In this document: positions 1 to 13,700 of the stretch, in pieces
How the letters are laid out: the number at the start of each line of letters is the position of its first letter
Numbering within the stretch: the first letter of the stretch is position 1
Origin: Gaeumannomyces sp. JS-464
Taxonomy: Eukaryota > Ascomycota > Sordariomycetes > Magnaporthales > Magnaporthaceae
Length of the DNA: 64,000 nucleotides
Assembly: GCA_002197995.1 (NCBI GenBank)
Contig: NGZR01000002.1
Coordinates: 8,990,001-9,054,000 of the forward strand
Reading direction: 5' to 3'
Translations under genes and position numbers: made by a program
Notes under the pieces: generated by a model
Told to the model about the DNA's origin: nothing
Database searches by the model: none
The model's input: the letters and a program-made list of their open reading frames with translations, nothing else

Positions 1-1043
1 ATCCCCTCCAAGGCTGCCCCATGGGCTGTCGCGGAAGACGGCCGCGCGACGGATATCAGACAAGCGTCAAAATGGCCGCGCATTTTCCGAACCACCCATC
101 TTTTCTGCTCCGAGATGCGATGCACCACAGGTGGGCGGCGGTCGCATACGACCGTCCCCTTCGGCGCTTCTCCTTTGCCTGTTTCCCCCTTCTGCAGGGC
201 CACTATGGCGAACGCTATCGTGCAGCAACGGCAATCACGAGGGAAGGGGAGACCAGCGGTCCTGGTTGCGTGAGGGTGTGCACCAAGGTAGGTATGCGCA
301 TGGGTTGCGTGTGCAAAAGGCGGCACCACACCAAGCACGGCACCCCGCGGGCCGTCATGTGGCCGGTCGTGACAGCGCATACCACTTTCCTACTGATGGC
401 TCCGCCGCCGTGAGCAAGCGTTGCGTGCCCGCCGCTTGGTGGGCCGCGTGCACGCTCTGTTCTGTATCACCTACCAAGGCACGCTAGGTGTCTAGGTAGG
501 TAGGTACCCAGCATGGCGGGCGCTGGCCAAGATGCAGGATGGCTCCCTAAAAAGGTATGCACACTGGGTGAGAGGCGATGCTCCGCCGAGAAGACCGGTG
601 AGGAGGGTCATGTCTTCGGCTACGTGCTCGGGGTGCTGCCAGCGCCCGGCGGCCGCCCTCCGGCAATATCCCAAGGCCGGTTTACGGAGCAACGATCTCG
701 ATGGCGCTGGAAAAGAACTAGCAGGCAGCGAAGCGGCTTTCCATGCTGGTAAATCCCGTTTCACCAACCTAAGCACCAAGGACCGAACCCTGCCTGCTTT
801 GATGATTAGGGCCGAGGGGACGTCCCGCAAACGCAGGGCTCGAGCGATGATCAACGCACGCTAGAGAGCTGGACTAGAGGCAGAAGAGCGTAGGTCCCCT
901 CCAAGTTGGAGTAACGAGCCAGTGGTGTGGCTCCCATCCAACCCGCATCTGAACCTTCCTATCTATCCTGTAAGGTGGTGTGGCTTGGTTTTGTGTGTCT
1001 AGTGTGGGTGGGTGGGTTGCAACGGCTGGCGCCAAGACAGATG

Positions 1044-1068
1044 AAAAAAAAAAAAAAAAAAAAAAAAA
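1044..1068 (+). repeat. Poly(A) tract, 25 nt
   Basis: An uninterrupted run of 25 A follows GATG and precedes GCCCC. It could be a slippage-expanded homopolymer or the tail of an old retroposed transcript. I saw no coding sequence or target-site duplication next to it that would prove retroposition. Confidence 0.9.
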
Positions 1069-4000
1069 GCCCCATCGAGCCTCCGTGCCTCTCAACCAAC
1101 CTGCAAGGCAGCGCCTGGCCGTTGCATGGCAGCCATGGGTAGCACGGGCCCGGAGGAGCAGGAGCCAGAGTGCAGTCGGTGTGGGACGATTAGCGCCCCC
1201 GCCGATCGACACGGGGGCTTCCTTTCTCGGATGGCTGCTAGCCATTTCGATATTTCATTTCTTCGACATCGGTTTTGCATTGGCGAGCTGCGGCGCCAAT
1301 GATGGCGGCTTTCGCACCTTTCTCTGTGCCTTCCTGCAGACACACCCGAGCAGGCTCCCTGCCTGTCCGCCCCTCTCTTCCACGGCCCCGAAGCAAGCAG
1401 GACATCGTTGGCCTCTGCCGCCAGTGATGAGTGATGCTCTCCAGACTGGGGGTGGATTCTTCTTCCTGCTAGCGCTAGCCTTGCTCCCTTCATGCCCAGC
1501 CCCCGCTTATTGCACGCTGACCGCAGGAAGGAATGCCCTGGCGCGGGCGTGCCAAATGGTTCACGGTTTCACTAGGACAGCCCAGGTCTAGTCCGGTGGG
1601 AAAATCAAGGACGGGAAAACGTGCGTTGGGAGAAGTGTGAGCAACGTCGGATGTGAGTAGGCAGCCAAGGGGCTACCAAGGCATCATCAGGCCATGCCCC
1701 TGACCTTTTCTTTTTTTTCTTGCGCAGCAGCCCATCCTCGGCATGCAGATTCAGACGCAAAGAAAAGCAAATTCCAAGCACCGAAATGGGACAATCACCG
1801 CCTCCTCTCTGTCAGTTTCCCCGCAACACAGAGTGTTTCCCATGATCTATGCAACCTAGCGCTGCGGCATTGGGAGGAGCTGGGGAGGAAAAAGGGATGA
1901 GAAGAGAGGGGACGACTGGCAAAGCTCAGGCGGTTCTGCTACGGTCCAAGGAGGAAACTGGGTTATTCCCATCGGTGGTCCGACCCAAGCCGTGTTTCCA
2001 TGGACATCGGCTGGGTGAGGCTTGGTGGTATTTTTGTCTCATTAGCAGCCCACAGCACCGCCGCGACTGGGCCGGCAGCTCCAATTCTTGGGCTTGCTTC
2101 TCCGTCTGCCTGCTTGCAGCTGCAGCCTCCCCCGGCCGCGGCGCTTCCCTCCATCGCTCACTCCTCGCAGCTTCTTGGCTGGGGAGGAATGCACACAGAC
2201 GCTGCGGGCGGGAAATGGGCACTTGCTGGCCCTAGCTCCATGACGTCGAGCCGCGTTTCATGGCCGCTAAGAAGCCCTGTCCGGCCTCCAGGGGAGGACC
2301 GCATTGGGGTTTGGGTGTTGATCGGTGGAAAGAGAGATGCGAAAGTGGAGTTGCTGTTTCTCGTTGGTGCACGAACCCGGGGAGCCGCCCTGGACGCTAA
2401 AAAAAGGAAGGAAAGACAAAAAAAAATCTCCTCTCCTACGCCCCGCTCTGCCTAAGCTCTTCTTCTTGACGGATGCGAGCTGATAGAAGCGAGGAGCGAG
2501 GGAGCCACCAGGCCCTGCCCGGCCCGCTGACGGGGCCGTAGCTTAGCACGCCGCTGGTAGGCTCCAGGCAGGGCCGGCCGGCGGCGCGCGCTGTGGGACA
2601 GGTGGGGTTCAGCACAGCAGTGCAGCGTGTCTGGTGGCATTTGAGATGGGGGCTCAAGCCGGCTGGGGCTCGGGCAGGCAGTCGGTGGACACTAGAGTTC
2701 ATCCTGCAGCATGGGACTCCCTCCCATTGCGCGTCAGGACCCGGCGACTGCTGCGGGCGGCTCGCACTGAAGCACTCTTGCAACGCTGCAACACAGCGAC
2801 CCAGTCAGGACATCAAGCCATTGACACTGATATTCCAGCCATGCCAAAACAGGCAGTTGAGAGTTCTTTGTTTTCGCTGTTTCTTTCTTGGATCTGTGCC
2901 TTGGAAACTCGACGCCCCGGGCGAGGATGCTGCCGGGGCCTTGGAATGGGATTGGACGTTGCACGTTGCAAGGTTCCTCGTCTCGACGCCTGAGCAGAAT
3001 TGTTTTTTCTTTTCCGTTGTCGATTTTTCACAGAGGCCTGTCACTGTGCGCATTCGAGTTTGGCCCCAGCTGTTAGCACAGCTCGCTGGGACTCAGCTGC
3101 ACCCCCCTCCCTGGTCGGAGGTGTTGCTTTTGAGTGGACAAAACGGTTGATTGTGCGATAGTGATGTCATGGTTACTGGCTGTCATATTATTGCACAATG
3201 CCTGTTCTGTTTCAACGTGGCCGCACGGTGCAGCAGGGAGGAAGCACGCACCACCAGTCAAAAAAAAAAAAAAGGTCAGTTTCCCTCCTTGGAAAGCAAT
3301 GCCGCACAATAACCGTCGATCAGGCCCAGTCCGAGCCGCCGGCAACTTCGGAAAGCCAAGGAGTGAGCGGGAAGATTCCCTCTTCGTGGGAGGATCTTAC
3401 CAGCCCAGGCACACCCGAGGGCTGCGGCCACAGCGGAGGGGACGCTGAGGAAGGACGGGCACCGGATTAAGGTTTGTCATCTCTAGGCTTTTTTTCTTTT
3501 TTTTTTTCTCCTTCGCTTTCCGCGACCGACATCGCAGCCGCTGCCCGTCAACTCTCCCAGCTGTGTGGCGCCAATCGGCGAAATCGCGCAAAGGGCGGCG
3601 ACCGTAGATGGTAAGACACGGGGGGGGGGGGCATTTTGATATTTTAAGACGGACTGGCAATTAGCTTCGGTGGATCCCGCCACCAAATATTAGGCACGCC
3701 GATCATATCGTGTCTTTTCTGGGTGGAGAATGAAATTTGCTTTGCGTGCTCGGGTTTTCCAAGTCGAGCTTACATGATGTGATTCGTGCTCTTGCAGCAA
3801 ATACCTCATGAAAAGGAAAATGTTGGGAGACGCAAGGCCGCACCAGTGGCGCGCACCAATTGGCCGCCACGCTCCAGTCGTCGTCGTCTGCTCGCAGGCG
3901 CCTCCGCCCAGGTGATCCGGCCGCTGTGCCTGCGCCGCCTGTTGTCGACGCATCCGACGCATTCCGGGCGCTGCTGAGGGAGACGTTGGGTCACGGGGCC

Positions 4001-4974
4001 GTCAGTGCCACGTCTGTGGCATGCCAGGCTTTCCATGATATGTGACGGTGCGCCATGGTTGGATGGCGCCGCCGGCGTTGTCGTGTCTGCTTCAAGCTCT
4101 TTCTGCTGACGGGAGACGGGCGCCGTTTGATAGGTGTCCACGTTCCTTTGCATTGTGGTTGGCTGGTCGGTCTTCAGGCCTTGCTTTCTCCCCAGCCAAA
4201 AGCTCTCAAGCGCCACATTTCACTCGAGGGAGCTCCCCGAACCCCCACGCCAGCCTGTTGCTAGGCGTGGGTGTCGGGCACATTCTTGATTTTTTTTCTC
4301 TTCCTCAATATCGATTTGCTAGAATGTAGTGGGCATGAATTGCCTCCTCGGCGACTACGCGTCAGCCAAGGAATGCGTGCATCGCTTCTGCTCTCTTCCA
4401 TCGCTAATGAGCTGTCGTCGACTTGGATTGGCTGCCCAGACCAAGCAGCTTTTTTTTACGAGCTTTGCAGGCTTCGTTGTACATATCGCGGATGCAAATG
4501 ATACATTAGTACCTCGACACCTCGACCACCCAATGGGGGACAAGACAGACTTTGCATCCCCTTCTCACACCCCTCCGCCGACGAGTGCCAGCCACTGTGC
4601 TCCTAGCGCCGGCCGAGATAGGATGTGGTTTCAGTGGCACTCAAACATCAGCCGTCTTATCGCATTCAATTTTCCCCTCTTCCATCTCTGCTTGGCCCGT
4701 ATGCCTGTCGACTATTTTTTTCTTCCTCTCTTACTTGTTCCGCCCCCTGGAACCTCGAATGCCATGGGTCTGAGGCAAGGAAAAGCGGTGAGATAGCTCG
4801 ACTCTGGGGTGCAGCTGCTTGGTCGCCGCTCCAGCCAATCAGGCGACAGGGTCGCCCCCAAAGTTGGAAGCAGTTGGAACAAGGGAAAAAGCAGGTCTCG
4901 ACTCTCAAATCCTCGCCTAATGGCGCTGCTCCATCCCTTTAGTCCCCACGGATACCCTGGCCGACCTGGAGCGA

Positions 4975-5002
4975 GGGGGGGGGGGGGGGGGGGGGGGGGG
5001 GG
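4975..5002 (+). repeat. Poly(G) tract, 28 nt
   Basis: An uninterrupted run of 28 G (C on the minus strand). Such a tract can form G-quadruplexes. It is also a place where read length and assembly are unreliable, so its exact length is uncertain. Confidence 0.85.
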
Positions 5003-8000
5003 AGGAAGGACCGGCCATTGGGGCACGTCGTTCTAGCCTGATCTTTCTGTTGAGGCTCGTTCTAGTGGCCTCTTCCGTGCGGTGCTGGGCTGGCTGAATC
5101 GAGATGCGAGTCCGAACTAGGGCCTAGCTCACAGCCCTCGGTCGTCGCCGAGTGGTCTAGCTAGGTGCGGAAAACACTGTGCGCTCGTCCTGCCCCTCGC
5201 CGCCGCTGCCACGCTGGTAGGTAGCAGGTAGTTCGGTGGTCTTTAAGGCTCCTTGTTGACTCTTTGTCGGGCATCAAGATCAGCGAGCGCTGTCTCTACG
5301 GCGACATCAGGGCCAAACGGGTTCCAGATCGCCGCCGGGGCCGCCAGATGAGCCACATGGACGCCCACCCGCTTCCTGCTGTGAGCGCATCGACAGCGAG
5401 CCTGTACTTGGTTGGGCAACTCTCCAGGGGCGCGCAACAGTTCTTGACGAGCTCGCGACTCTGACTTGTGTTTCTTTCTTGTTCCTCCCGACACGGAAGC
5501 AGTGCTTTCTGCAAAACGGGCTCTGCAGCCCTTCCCTTCTTCGGTGAAACAACTATCTCCGGGGGGAACACGGTTGTGCTTGCGTTTCTATGCATTTGAG
5601 TCACAAACTGGGCACGCCACGAGAGACAAAAGTGGCGATTCCCCCATGTCTCCGCTCTCGCGCGCCCCGAGACACCGGTCCCCTTCGCTGCGGCAGAGCT
5701 GTCCCGTCTGAGCATGGAACACAGCATCTATGGCGCTACCTGGCCGGGGTGAAGTCAACGGCCAGCCGCTGGGAGCACCATGGACGCCGTCCGACCAGTG
5801 TCTCGCTCCATTTCTGGCGCCGGGAGTGGGTAGCAGAGAAGGTTCAATCTGGGCATTTGCCTGTATCACGGACCTGTCCAGGAGCCGAGATAGTCTACGA
5901 TGATTCCTCGGAGGAGCAGCATTCATGGGCACGACAAAAGGGGTATCTCGTGTCTCGGCGTCACGGGAGGTTGGGAACGCAGACTCGTGCAGGCGCCTGT
6001 TCCCTTAGACCGGTCAGCGTCGGAAGGGTTCCTTGTCCGCGGGCCTGCGTCCAAGACTGAGGTTTGGGCAGTGTTCGCAGATGCCACCATCGCGCTGTCG
6101 GCGGTGCGACGAAAATGCGCGTCCACCGACGTGCCACTGCAGTCAAAGCTCAAGATTAGCCTCTCGTCTCGCTCGGTGCGCGGCATGCCGTCCCATGGAA
6201 CGCCAGGGTGGACGCACACACAGGACATAGCACCGCGTTTTTGGCAGTGCGTCACGATACAGCGACTCCCCATCTCCAACCTCCTCGGATCCGTTTTTTG
6301 TTTTCTTGTCGGAACGTGACAGCTCGTCGGCTTGCCTTTTTGGGGCCGGCGGCTGCGTTCCATGATGGGTAACACAAAATGTTGGACAGGGTAGGATGCC
6401 AACCCTCTACTCATAATCTTCCCGGCAAATGGTGTCTTCCCCGGATTCACCAGATACTGCCGTGCATTGTGCGGGGAATACGGTATCAGAAAAGGGCCAG
6501 ATAGCGCCCGCAATAGGAGAAAATCCCCGGGGGTTTGTGGCTTTCTAGTCCCTCGTCATGCCTGCTGCAGGGTGAAGTCAACCTCGCGCAACGCTGCTGC
6601 TGGCTGGAGGCCCGAGGGTGGTGAACACCCCATACGTGCGCCCAACCCCCCTCCTCGTGTGCAGCGAATCGTCGAAGCAGGCTGATTCCTTTCCACGGCC
6701 AGCCCCAGGTTTTCCGTCCTCATGGACATGACGGGCACCATCAGGCAGCTGAGGGTCCCGTGCAGCAGTAGCAGCAGCGGCACCAGTCTCCCCCAAACCT
6801 AGACAGCATCAGGTATGCCGGCGGTGTACAGCGGCCACACGTCGCAACGGCCGGAGATCCTACGCTACGGGCGCCGACTAGTCGCGGTCTGGGAGGTATG
6901 TTGTTTTCGGGGGGCTTGTTCTGCTGTACCCTGGCGACCGACTAAAACGTTAATCTTGACGGGTTAGGACTCTCTCGGATCGGATGCTCTCTGAAAATAC
7001 ACGACCATGCCCGGCACATGGACGCCAGACAATCCTCCTGTTTGCCAGACGGATTTCCACGAGCTTGACAAGTCTGGGGAAGCCCGCGTCAGGATCACAT
7101 CAGCCTCCAGCAATGGGGTGACTCCGTTGGCTTCATCGCGTGTTATGGGTTTCTTTCTACCCAACGACGGCGTTTACGAAGGAAGTTTGTCTTTCGTTTG
7201 GCGCCGGCGACGCGTGCTGATTGTCTAATCTCCGGAATTCGCCGGGTTTGTGCTTTGCTGGAGCTTGGAGCTGGTGCATGTTCAACAGCGGGGATAGGTG
7301 GCGCCATCCACCAACGTTCTCCGCACGCCCATCTGTCGACCTGGCACGCTAACCTTGACGCCACCCGAAGCATCATGGCACGATGGGGCCTCACGGCCTC
7401 TAAGCCTCTTTTGCGTGTTTTGTCTAGTCTGCTACGCTAACTTTGGTTAAAAACAGCTAAACGCCTCTTGTTCACCGCCGAGCAGAACGCGTCCGTTCGT
7501 CGATCGGTTGTCGGAGGACATGCCCTTATCTCGCAAACTAGGTACCCCTCTCGACAACTTTCCTTTTCCCTTGCGTCTCGTTTCCCCGCGCATGTGCTGG
7601 AGAGAGGCGTCGGTATTGGACGAGGGTGAGTTGTCGTCGGAAAAGTCTGACGAGAGGAAACCCTCCGAGACTCCGCCGCCTCCTACCTCGGCGTGCTAGG
7701 CGGACAAGCTGAGCCAGGGCGACCGCTACGGATTGCCATGCTCGAAGGGAACCAAGTGTTCTCTAGCGGCGCCGCTACCCCTCCTCGTCCTCCCCTCGCT
7801 GTTGCTTGGAATCCAGTCTTGGATGCATGTCTTGGCCGTTATCCCCGCTCCCGGTAGTCTGCACCTTGGCCACCGTGAAGCAGGGATCCGCGATAGGCGT
7901 TGACATTTAGGGGCTCCCACTGGGGTGCTCGGGTCTGGTCGAGCAGGGAGAACACAAACTGCGAGAGCTGATGTCTGCAAACAGGGAAGAGCCAGCCATG

Positions 8001-10756
8001 CTCCACGGCCTCCGTGTCTACCATTTTGTGCTGCCGGTGCCGACCTCGCAGGCCAGGATGCGCCCGGACATTGACTCTGGTGCGGAACGGCAAATGTGTA
8101 GCCTGGCGAAGATCCCATCGAGCCCGGCTCTGTTCCTGTCATCCAGTTTCGCATCGAGTTTTGTTCTTTTTTTTTTTGCCGTCTCCATATCTCTGCTCTC
8201 CCAAATGGCCACGGTTTGCGGACGCACCCCGGAAGCTTGCCTAAGTTTTGGTTTTCTTCCCTCTGCCGATCCAGTCTCCGCGTCAGTTCTCTGCGGCGCG
8301 AATGACGCGCCGGACAGGAAGCTCCTTGCCCGGCCACGGCGAGGTCCCCTCCCTTGCGCTAGGCAGGCCCATCTGTCCAATCTAACTGACGACCTCACCA
8401 CTCCTCTGTGTCGGCCACCCCTTGGCCGAGTCAAGCGGTGTGGACTGGATCGGAGACCGTTCCAGGCAGACGACACGGAAGCGCTCCTGCACGCACACCA
8501 CACGACCACCACCACACCCAGTGCGCCAAAGTCTGGTAGCAAAAAAAAAAAAAAAAGAAAAGACGACCATACGCCCCCCCCTCCTCCCCGTTGCCGGTTC
8601 TCGTTCCGTACAGCTAGCTCTTCTGGCGATGTTTCGCGATTTTGCATATCTCCTCTCACTTGCTCCTCTCCTTGGCAACCCCTAGATGGGCCCCGGGTGG
8701 GTGGCGTGGTGTCGCGAGCGATGGCCGAAGGATGTGCCGCTCTGGACCCCGACCGGGCAACGTTCCTTCTCCCTTCTTCCCAACATACATGATAAAAAAC
8801 AAAAAAAAAAGAACTTCCTCTAACGCGAGATGGCCCGTTGGAGGGGATCGCATTCGGGGTGGATCACGAACACGGGGCTTTCTTGGACGGCCGGGTGGCG
8901 CGCGGGCGGTCCCCGGCAGGCGCTGGCAGGCAAGATGGAGAAAAGGGATCGGCGAAGGGCACGCCTACGCGCCGCACACGCCTACAAACGCCCCCATTTC
9001 TCTTTCAAGATTTTTACGCACAAATTCTGGTGATGGCGAGCGGTGGCGGGGTGTGGTGTACGCAACGAGAGGAGCACTGGGTGAGGGCTGGGAGCTCTGC
9101 CCGCAGCTGGCCACCACCAAAAGGTTCAGCAACCGGTCTTGTCGCTGGGCCCCTCCCAGCCTCTACATCTTGGTCGGGTCCGGGAGGAGGAAAAACAAGC
9201 CGACACAAAGCCTGCCGCCCGCTTTTACATATCGTGTAAATGTGAGTGATGCTTTTTCGCAGCCCCACCGAGGTCGTGATATTTGGTGTTGACTTGCAGT
9301 CCGCGTAGATTGGGGCACACATTAGAACCTGCAGGGCCAAGCGATCAAAGGCCCTGGGCGCGGCATCCACAGACCGCCGCCGGGGTGAAGCTCCTTCGAC
9401 GGGTCAGACTATACCCTCCTTTTCCGTCTGTATTACCTCTGGCTGGGGAGGGGTTGGGGCGCTCGGCGGTTGGGTGGTTGGGTGTTTTGATGATGCTCAG
9501 GTGCGATAGGTTGGCTTTGTGGATGCAAGCTACGTAGTAACATCAACCAAAGCAGAAGCAGGGCATTTTTTCATCCTTGCTTCTTCCTCCTCCGCCTGGC
9601 TTTTGCTTGCCCTTCGCTGCACTCCATCCTGTTCTTCCTTATCCATTACCCACCAGTAGCGTCGTTTATTTCACTTTTTGCTTTCATTTTAGACTGCCTC
9701 GCTGCATCTTCAACCTCTGCAAAGCAGCCACCGCCCGCATATGCGTGCGACGCTGCAATGCAGAGCCAAGGGTATGGGAGGGTGGGCACTCACTTGGCGG
9801 CGCCATAGCCAAGCAACGCCGGTGGCCAACCAGATTGGCTCCTGAAGGGCCGCCCGCCCTCGCTCCGGCCATTGACGGGGATCAGTCTCTCTACGCAGTA
9901 TGCCTGTACTGTGCAGTCCAGGTATTGTAGGTAATTTGCAGCAGCTGTGGCAAGATGGCTGTGTGAAGCAAGCACACAGCGACCCTCACCCACCAAGCCA
10001 AGACGACGCAACCTGCCAAGATCTTCTGGCCTCTCAAGGAAAAGGGAGCTCCACTGGCTGGAAGCTGCTTCTTGGGGGGCTTTGCCTGCATGCAGCTGGG
10101 AGGGGGCATTGCAGAGACGCCGCATTTCGTCTTGGGCCTTCCTTCATGTTTTTGCATGTGAATCCGCAGTAGGACTCAGCGATGATGCGGAACCCCTCAT
10201 TGCTGCCGCGCGGTCGATGGCACCCCGTAGGGTTCCTGGATGGCGGCGGCTGGGCTCTTTGTCTTGACCAGATAGTTCTCGGAGGAGCCGCGGGAGGCAG
10301 CACAAGCTGGAGGCCAGACGGGCTAATTGACAGGCGCACAAACAATGGTGATGTGGGCAACAGGGAAGGGGGCAGAACAATCCGTCAAGACGTTGGAACA
10401 TCTCTCCCCTGCCCGGTCTCGTGTTTCCCTAGCAGTCGTCAACCAAAAGTCGTACGTGCGCTGGCTTGGATATTCGCCATCACCAAACGCCACTTCCAAG
10501 CAGCGCGGTGCAGCGCAAGCGCACCAGCTGTGCCGCCACCACCAGCGAGCAGGGAGGATCCGCATGGGTGCGGGGCCACTAACAAGGCAAAAACGCTCCT
10601 AGGGCTGCCACACCTAATCTGCGCTTACTTGACCGGTGTCGATGGGCTGAGAGATGGAGGGGATAGTGGGTGATTGGAATCGGCTCGGTGAACGCCTTTT
10701 TTGGCCAAAATTTCCTCCCTTTTGTTTGGATCGGTTTTTTCTTCATTTTTTTCTTC

Positions 10757-10792
10757 GACTGCGTTGATGTACCAGACTGCGTTGATGTACCA
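10757..10792 (+). repeat. Perfect 18-bp tandem duplication
   Basis: Two identical adjacent copies of an 18-bp unit starting GACTGCGTTG and ending TGTACCA. It lies in noncoding sequence and looks like a recent slippage or repair duplication. Confidence 0.85.
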
Positions 10793-13700
10793 GCTATTCC
10801 TCTTCCACGATAGCGGTGCTTGGCCTGGCCCCATTGCCCCAGGAACTGAAGCTCACGCCACAACCTCGTGTTATCACCTCCGACCTCGCAACCACCTGTG
10901 TTCTTATCGAATTCCTTATGCTATCGTTACGACCAGGGAACCATCAAATCCATCCAGCAGCGGAGGCTTAATATAGTATCATGTCCGAGGTCTCGAAGTC
11001 CCACACCCCTTGTTTCTTCCCGTCCCATGCCTTGCCGTCCTCGAGCAGCGGATTGGACGGGGAACCACCGGCGAGATGACCCGCGTTGACCCGGTCCCCT
11101 TTGTCGTCATCCCCATCTTCCCCTCCGGGCTGTGACTAAATAAGTCATTCCTCACATCCGAGCTCGGCCTCGGCTCCATCCTGCTTTTCTCGGGATCCCA
11201 CCATGGCGATAATGACATGCTGGGAGGCGACACCTGCTCTCGGCAATCAAGCCCCCTATCCATCCAAGTTGCGCTGCAGATGTTTATTTTATGCAACCCC
11301 GTCGACGGAGGTGTGATTCTGGACCCCTCCAGACACCCGCTGTCTTGCTCCGTCCTCGTTTCTTTACTGGATTGCCCTCGACTTGCAGTAGGTTAAAGGC
11401 ACGCCCTTGGCCAGGGTTGCTTCGTTCTAAAAGCCCCGTCCACTGCTTCATCCGCTGGGGCCAGTCGCCCGCGCCGCGGCCCAGTCGGCCAACCCGCTAA
11501 AGCTCTAGCAGGAGCTTCTTCTCCCCCATCCTTCCCCGGGTTACCCTTTCCTATTTTTACCTCCATGCGGGTTTAGCCTTTGCATACCGCCATTTGGTCT
11601 CAGGTCACACATCAGGATCTGGTGCTGTGTCGGTTCTCTGGAGATGAATCTCGTCTAGACCCCGGTAACCCTGGACGGACGGAGATCTGGCGCCTGGCCA
11701 ACCTCGGTCTTTTGTTAGTTTCTGGGGATCTTGAGCGGTTTTGTCTCCTTTAGGGATCCACCGCAGAGTGGCAAAATAATACGAAGTAGATCAACGGTCT
11801 CGGGTCCTTGGATGGGGCCCGCAGTCTTGTCTCTGTTGCGGTTTTCCTTCTCTGTCCCGTCCTCTCTTCCTCTCTCCTAATCTCCACGTAAAACTTACCT
11901 GAGCCACCGATAAAGTGGATGCCACACCAAAGTGCGGCAAGCTCAAGACATCTTTTCAGGGAGGTGGCCCGTGACGACAGGCTCAAGCCTATGGTATGCT
12001 CGGCAGGCCGTCGTCACTGGCCCCCGGCATCTTCGCCTCGGCTGTATAGGACCCTCCAGGACCTGTCGCCGATCAGGGTCCAGCCGCCCAGGAATAGATA
12101 GACCCTTTGCGTCGTGTCTTGTGGGCGTGGCGGGCGGGGGCTGGGGTTGGTCCCCATATCTGCACGGCGTTCAGAGGGACCCTTTCCTTCTGTCATATCT
12201 CAAATCCACGGAGACGCATTTTCCCATGCCCGCCACCCTCCATCCGGTACGGTGGTTGCTCCCGTCCGTTTGTACTGTCTGCCATCCATCTCCCCTCCAT
12301 TTCCGCAGTAGGGTGGCTGGGGTCCTCGCTAGATCAGGTAGGGGGCCAGAAAACAGGATAATTCCAAGCCCTTGACGTTATTCTTGTTGACAACTACGTC
12401 GGTCCAGAGCCCCGCCTGCCTATCCTCCCCAGATGGAACAATGTCCCGGCTGACGTTCAGCGCCTTGGTGGCTCTCATCGTCATCTCAGGAAATGTCACA
12501 CCAAACTTATGAACTCGTGAATAAAAGGATGATATTGTGGCCAGGCATCGCGTATCGAAGCTTGCCAAGAAGAATCAGGGCGAACTGGCATCACCTAGCC
12601 GGCCTCTCCCCCACCACTCTTTGACGTCGGGACACAGCTGGATTTCCCTTGTGGCAGCATCACCCATATGCCGAGAGACCAGAAGACCGGTGAATGCAAG
12701 CAAAGCAATAAGGGACCCTTGTCCTTTTCTCAAGGCAACATTATCTAATTAGCTTGGCCAACCAGTCGTGCATGACCCCTTCGGGGTGACAGAGGTGGGT
12801 TCGGCAAGTTTGGCACTTGGCCGTGCCGGACGGCGCCTGTGTGCGGCGGTGGGTGTTTCTTCGACAAAAGTGGATGCCACCCTTTCGTTGTCTTCCCCGC
12901 TTTCTGGTGTCTACTGTGCCTCAACGGCGTCTTGTTTTGTGCAGACCGGTTGCTTAATGAGCTGCAATGCGAGACGCGGAGGCGAGGGGAGGGCACTCAG
13001 CGGCATAACGGGGCAATCAAGCGCGTGCCCAGGGTAAAACAAGAACTCATGTGGGAGGAGAGCGACCCCGTCCACCACCACTTTGCTGTAGCAATTATTG
13101 AATACCCTCCATAGGAATGCCTCAAAAATGGGTTATGTGCCCTTCTGTGGTGATGTTGAGCATTTCTGGTGGTCCCCTTTGTGCAGCCGCGGCCGGCGAT
13201 CGTTTCCCCTTTGGACCGGGTGAAGCGAAGGCGGGGGGAGCAGAGATTGGAGGGCTGCCAGCATAGAATGCTCACTGAACATATCATGAAATACTACCCA
13301 TGAACTCTGGGAGGGCGGAATGTGATTCTACGAGGGTCGGCCGTCATTAGATAGCGCCACTACTCATCACTTTGCTTTGAAATCCGCGCCGAATGCTTCC
13401 GCTCTCTTCACTTTCTCTAGGTTCCGTGAATCAGCCACCTTTAAAGCTGCGTACGTGCACACCCCCTCCAGCATCCAGCCACTCTACAGAGAGCACTGTG
13501 TTCATTCCCACCCAGGTGTGCCCAGTGTTCGCTCGTCCGTGTTCTTTTGCTTTCCATGCAGCCAGCTTGGGTGCCCTGCAGGCCGCATCATCGGGCAAGA
13601 GGGTGATGCTTTTGCCCCGGACCCGCTGCAGCCGTCTCGACGTATTGCTGATCGAAACCCGATAAGGGAGGAAAGGGTAGTTATCATGAGCGAGCGCGAC

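Noticed and set aside
7971..8792. A 273-codon plus-strand open frame
   Set aside because: An equally long antisense frame overlaps it, codon use is unbiased, it contains coded homopolymer runs and no motif is recognisable.
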